7,254 nucleotides of DNA from an uncultured Holophagaceae bacterium (lineage in GTDB: Bacteria > Acidobacteriota > Holophagae > Holophagales > Holophagaceae), in assembly GCA_903876615.1 (NCBI GenBank), contig CAIRAS010000266.1:1-7254 (forward strand), read 5' to 3'. Shown here in pieces: positions 6,185-7,254 of this stretch (its first letter is position 1; each line of letters opens with the position of its first letter). The notes beneath the pieces were generated by a model. The model searched no databases. It was not told the DNA's origin and saw only the letters and a program-made list of their open reading frames with translations. The position numbers and the translations under genes were made by a program.

Positions 6185-6949
6185 ATGCGTTTCCCCGGCC
6201 CCCACGCCTGTGAAGAGGCCCTTGCCCGGGGTGAGCTCCACACCCTCTGGATCGCCCCCGCTGCCTGGGGACGGTTGTCGAAGCTGGTCGCCGCGGCCCG
6301 CCAGGCCGGTGTCGTGATCCACCGCGAACCCATGGAGGGCCTCGACCGCCGCAGCCCAGGGCAGCGCCACCAGGGCATCCTGGGCGAGGGCGGTCCCTTC
6401 GCCTACGCCGAGCTCGAGGAGGTGTTGGGCCGGGTCGCCGACAAGGGGGATGCCGCACTGGTGCTGATCCTGGATGGCATCACGGATCCCCACAACCTGG
6501 GCGCCATTCTGCGCTCCGCCGCCGCCGCCGGAGTGGATGGCGTGATCCTGCCCGAACGGCGGTCCGCGGCCGTCAACGAGACCGTGGTCCGCGCCAGCGC
6601 GGGCACGGCCGGGCGGGTGCCCGTGTGTCGGGTCGTGAACCTGAGCCGCACCCTCGAAGACCTCAAGGCTGCCGGGCTCTGGATCTACGGCCTCGCCTTG
6701 GGCGAAGGCAGCCGCGACTACCTGCTGGAAACCTTCGACCGCCCCGTGGGGCTGGTCATGGGCGCCGAAGGCGAGGGCCTGCACCTCAAGATCCGTGAGC
6801 ACTGCGATGGGTTGCTGCACATTCCCATGCCCGGCGGCGTCGAAAGCCTGAACGTCTCGGCCGCCGCGGCGGTGACGCTGTTCCGCGTGCTCGCCCGGCG
6901 CGGTGCCGAAGCTCCGCTGTCTAGCAGCACTCCGGAAGTTTCCACTTGA
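6185..6949 (+). CDS. rlmB: 23S rRNA (guanosine-2'-O)-methyltransferase, RlmB/TrmH (SPOUT) family
   Basis: The 254-residue SPOUT-fold enzyme transfers methyl from S-adenosylmethionine to the 2'-O of G2251 (E. coli numbering) in the 23S rRNA P-loop. The N-terminal substrate-binding domain shows G-x-H-x3-EAL (5-13) and HQGI (62-65). The catalytic knotted domain has motif 1 LDGITDPHNLGAILRSA (96-112, with Asn104 and Arg110), motif 2 VMGAEGEGL (191-199) and motif 3 IPMPGGVESLNVSAAAA (213-229). These align closely with E. coli RlmB. A short Ser/Thr-rich tail follows residue 240. The ATG has AGAGGA at 6171-6176, 8 nt upstream, and lies 14 nt after the FadL-like stop. A related TrmH-family specificity (tRNA G18) is possible but less likely given the RlmB-like N-terminal domain and motif 3. 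Confidence 0.93.
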   Translation: MRFPGPHACEEALARGELHTLWIAPAAWGRLSKLVAAARQAGVVIHREPMEGLDRRSPGQRHQGILGEGGPFAYAELEEVLGRVADKGDAALVLILDGITDPHNLGAILRSAAAAGVDGVILPERRSAAVNETVVRASAGTAGRVPVCRVVNLSRTLEDLKAAGLWIYGLALGEGSRDYLLETFDRPVGLVMGAEGEGLHLKIREHCDGLLHIPMPGGVESLNVSAAAAVTLFRVLARRGAEAPLSSSTPEVST

Positions 6950-6984
6950 GGCGCTGCGGTTGCCGTGATACCTTTCGAGTTCCC

Positions 6985-7038
6985 TGTCAGGAAAGCCCTG
7001 CCTCGCAGTGACCCCTGACATGGAGCCCCGGCAGGGGT
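6985..7038 (+). other. Overlapping, mutually exclusive inverted repeats upstream of tRNA-Tyr
   Basis: A perfect 7-bp stem, TGTCAGG (6985-6991) with CCTGACA (7014-7020), encloses a small CTGC/GCAG hairpin (6998-7008). A second perfect 7-bp stem, ACCCCTG (7011-7017) with CAGGGGT (7032-7038), reuses bases 7014-7017, so the two cannot form together. No T-run follows either. A weak promoter candidate is TTGAGG at 6946-6951, 17 nt before TACCTT at 6969-6974; it would start transcription near 6981, just ahead of the first stem. The region could instead be the 3' end of the rlmB transcript. Confidence 0.4.
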
Positions 7039-7051
7039 TCCAATGGGATGG

Positions 7052-7071
7052 TTTTCGGGTCTTCCCGAAAA
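7052..7071. other. Perfect 8-bp hairpin (terminator-like stem)
   Basis: TTTTCGGG (7052-7059) and CCCGAAAA (7064-7071) are exact reverse complements around a 4-nt loop TCTT. The stem is as strong as many intrinsic terminators and its base carries A/T pairs, but no T-run follows on either strand. It may end the rlmB transcript imperfectly or be a processing or binding site ahead of the tRNA. Confidence 0.45.
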
Positions 7072-7074
7072 GCA

Positions 7075-7095
7075 TTGACAAGCCCCGGGAGGGGC
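7075..7095 (+). other. TTGACA box followed by a GC hairpin just before tRNA-Tyr
   Basis: A perfect -35 consensus, TTGACA, lies at 7075-7080, followed directly by a 5-bp hairpin GCCCC (7082-7086) / GGGGC (7091-7095) with a GGGA loop. No acceptable -10 exists at 16-18 nt. The nearest candidate, GAGTAT at 7103-7108, is 22 nt away and abuts the tRNA, leaving no room for a precursor leader. A normal promoter role is therefore doubtful. Confidence 0.25.
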
Positions 7096-7108
7096 ACCGG
7101 ACGAGTAT

Positions 7109-7195
7109 GCCGAGATGGCCGAGTGGTTAATGGCAGCAGACTGTAAATCTGCCACGCATCGCGTTACGGAGGTTCGAATCCTTCTCTCGGCACCA
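7109..7195 (+). tRNA. tRNA-Tyr (anticodon GUA)
   Basis: This is a complete class II tRNA of 87 nt including an encoded CCA. The acceptor stem GCCGAGA (7109-7115) pairs with TCTCGGC (7185-7191), followed by discriminator A and CCA (7193-7195). The D stem is GCC/GGC (7118-7120 with 7132-7134). The anticodon stem GCAGA/TCTGC (7136-7140 with 7148-7152) holds loop CTGTAAA with anticodon GTA at 7143-7145. The long variable arm has a 4-bp stem ACGC/GCGT (7154-7157 with 7161-7164), as expected for bacterial tRNA-Tyr. The T arm is GGAGG-TTCGAAT-CCTTC (7168-7184) with one G-T pair. Every stem is intact, so the gene should be functional. It delivers tyrosine at UAU and UAC codons. Confidence 0.98.
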
Positions 7196-7254
7196 GTCCT
7201 CCAGCACCACCGGAGCTCTGGAATCACGTCCCCGGGTTTCCACCGCGGGAATAG
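7196..7254. other. Sequence after tRNA-Tyr, no gene seen
   Basis: The last 59 bases hold no coding start or RNA gene I can support. There is a short near-palindrome CCGGAGCTCTGG at 7210-7221 and GC-rich runs, but no T-tract terminator. In many bacteria tRNA-Tyr is followed by tRNA-Gly and tuf; that would have to begin outside the window. Confidence 0.4.

Noticed and set aside
6167..7081. Long minus-strand open frame (304 codons) opposite rlmB
   Set aside because: It is a Gly/His/Gln-rich antisense translation of a well-conserved methyltransferase gene and shows no independent evidence.
1..7254. CRISPR array, insertion sequence, phage or toxin-antitoxin features
   Set aside because: No regularly spaced direct repeats, transposase or integrase motifs, terminal inverted repeats with target duplications, or toxin/antitoxin-like gene pairs were found by eye on either strand.

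Overview
The window is GC-rich, compact chromosomal sequence from a free-living, diderm (outer-membrane) bacterium. It holds an outer-membrane FadL-type barrel, a lipoprotein and a glyoxylate-cycle enzyme, and nothing in it looks mobile or phage-derived. The high GC content, the FadL-like barrel and the soluble PAS kinase with a CGT...C..C motif would fit a Holophaga/Geothrix-type Acidobacteriota or a delta-proteobacterial lineage. That placement is a low-confidence guess from protein style, not a computed result.

Layout, left to right. The window opens inside the 3' end of isocitrate lyase (aceA, + strand). Facing it is a two-gene minus-strand unit: a secreted alpha/beta hydrolase (819-1628), followed 23 nt downstream by a small lipoprotein (391-795). 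A 198-nt divergent intergenic region (1629-1826) carries candidate promoters for both directions. It leads on the + strand into ribosome recycling factor (frr) and, 9 nt after its stop, a TSUP/TauE-like membrane exporter. Next come a soluble PAS sensor histidine kinase with a four-cysteine cluster and unusual catalytic boxes (3250-4395) and a 96-residue, two-helix membrane protein of unknown function (4425-4715). After a 111-nt gap with a strong hairpin comes a FadL/OmpP1-type outer-membrane protein (4827-6170), followed 14 nt later by the 23S rRNA 2'-O-methyltransferase gene rlmB (6185-6949). The window closes with a 159-nt intergenic region rich in inverted repeats and a complete class II tRNA-Tyr(GUA) gene (7109-7195).

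How the parts relate. Most neighbours look like short, independent transcription units rather than one pathway. frr, rlmB and tRNA-Tyr are translation functions. aceA (growth on acetate or fatty acids) and the FadL-like barrel (uptake of hydrophobic substrates) could serve the same metabolism but are not adjacent. I see no clear previously undescribed system. The items most worth a second look are the cysteine-cluster kinase and the small membrane protein next to it, and the mutually exclusive hairpins ahead of tRNA-Tyr. No gene-free stretch exceeds 300 bases.
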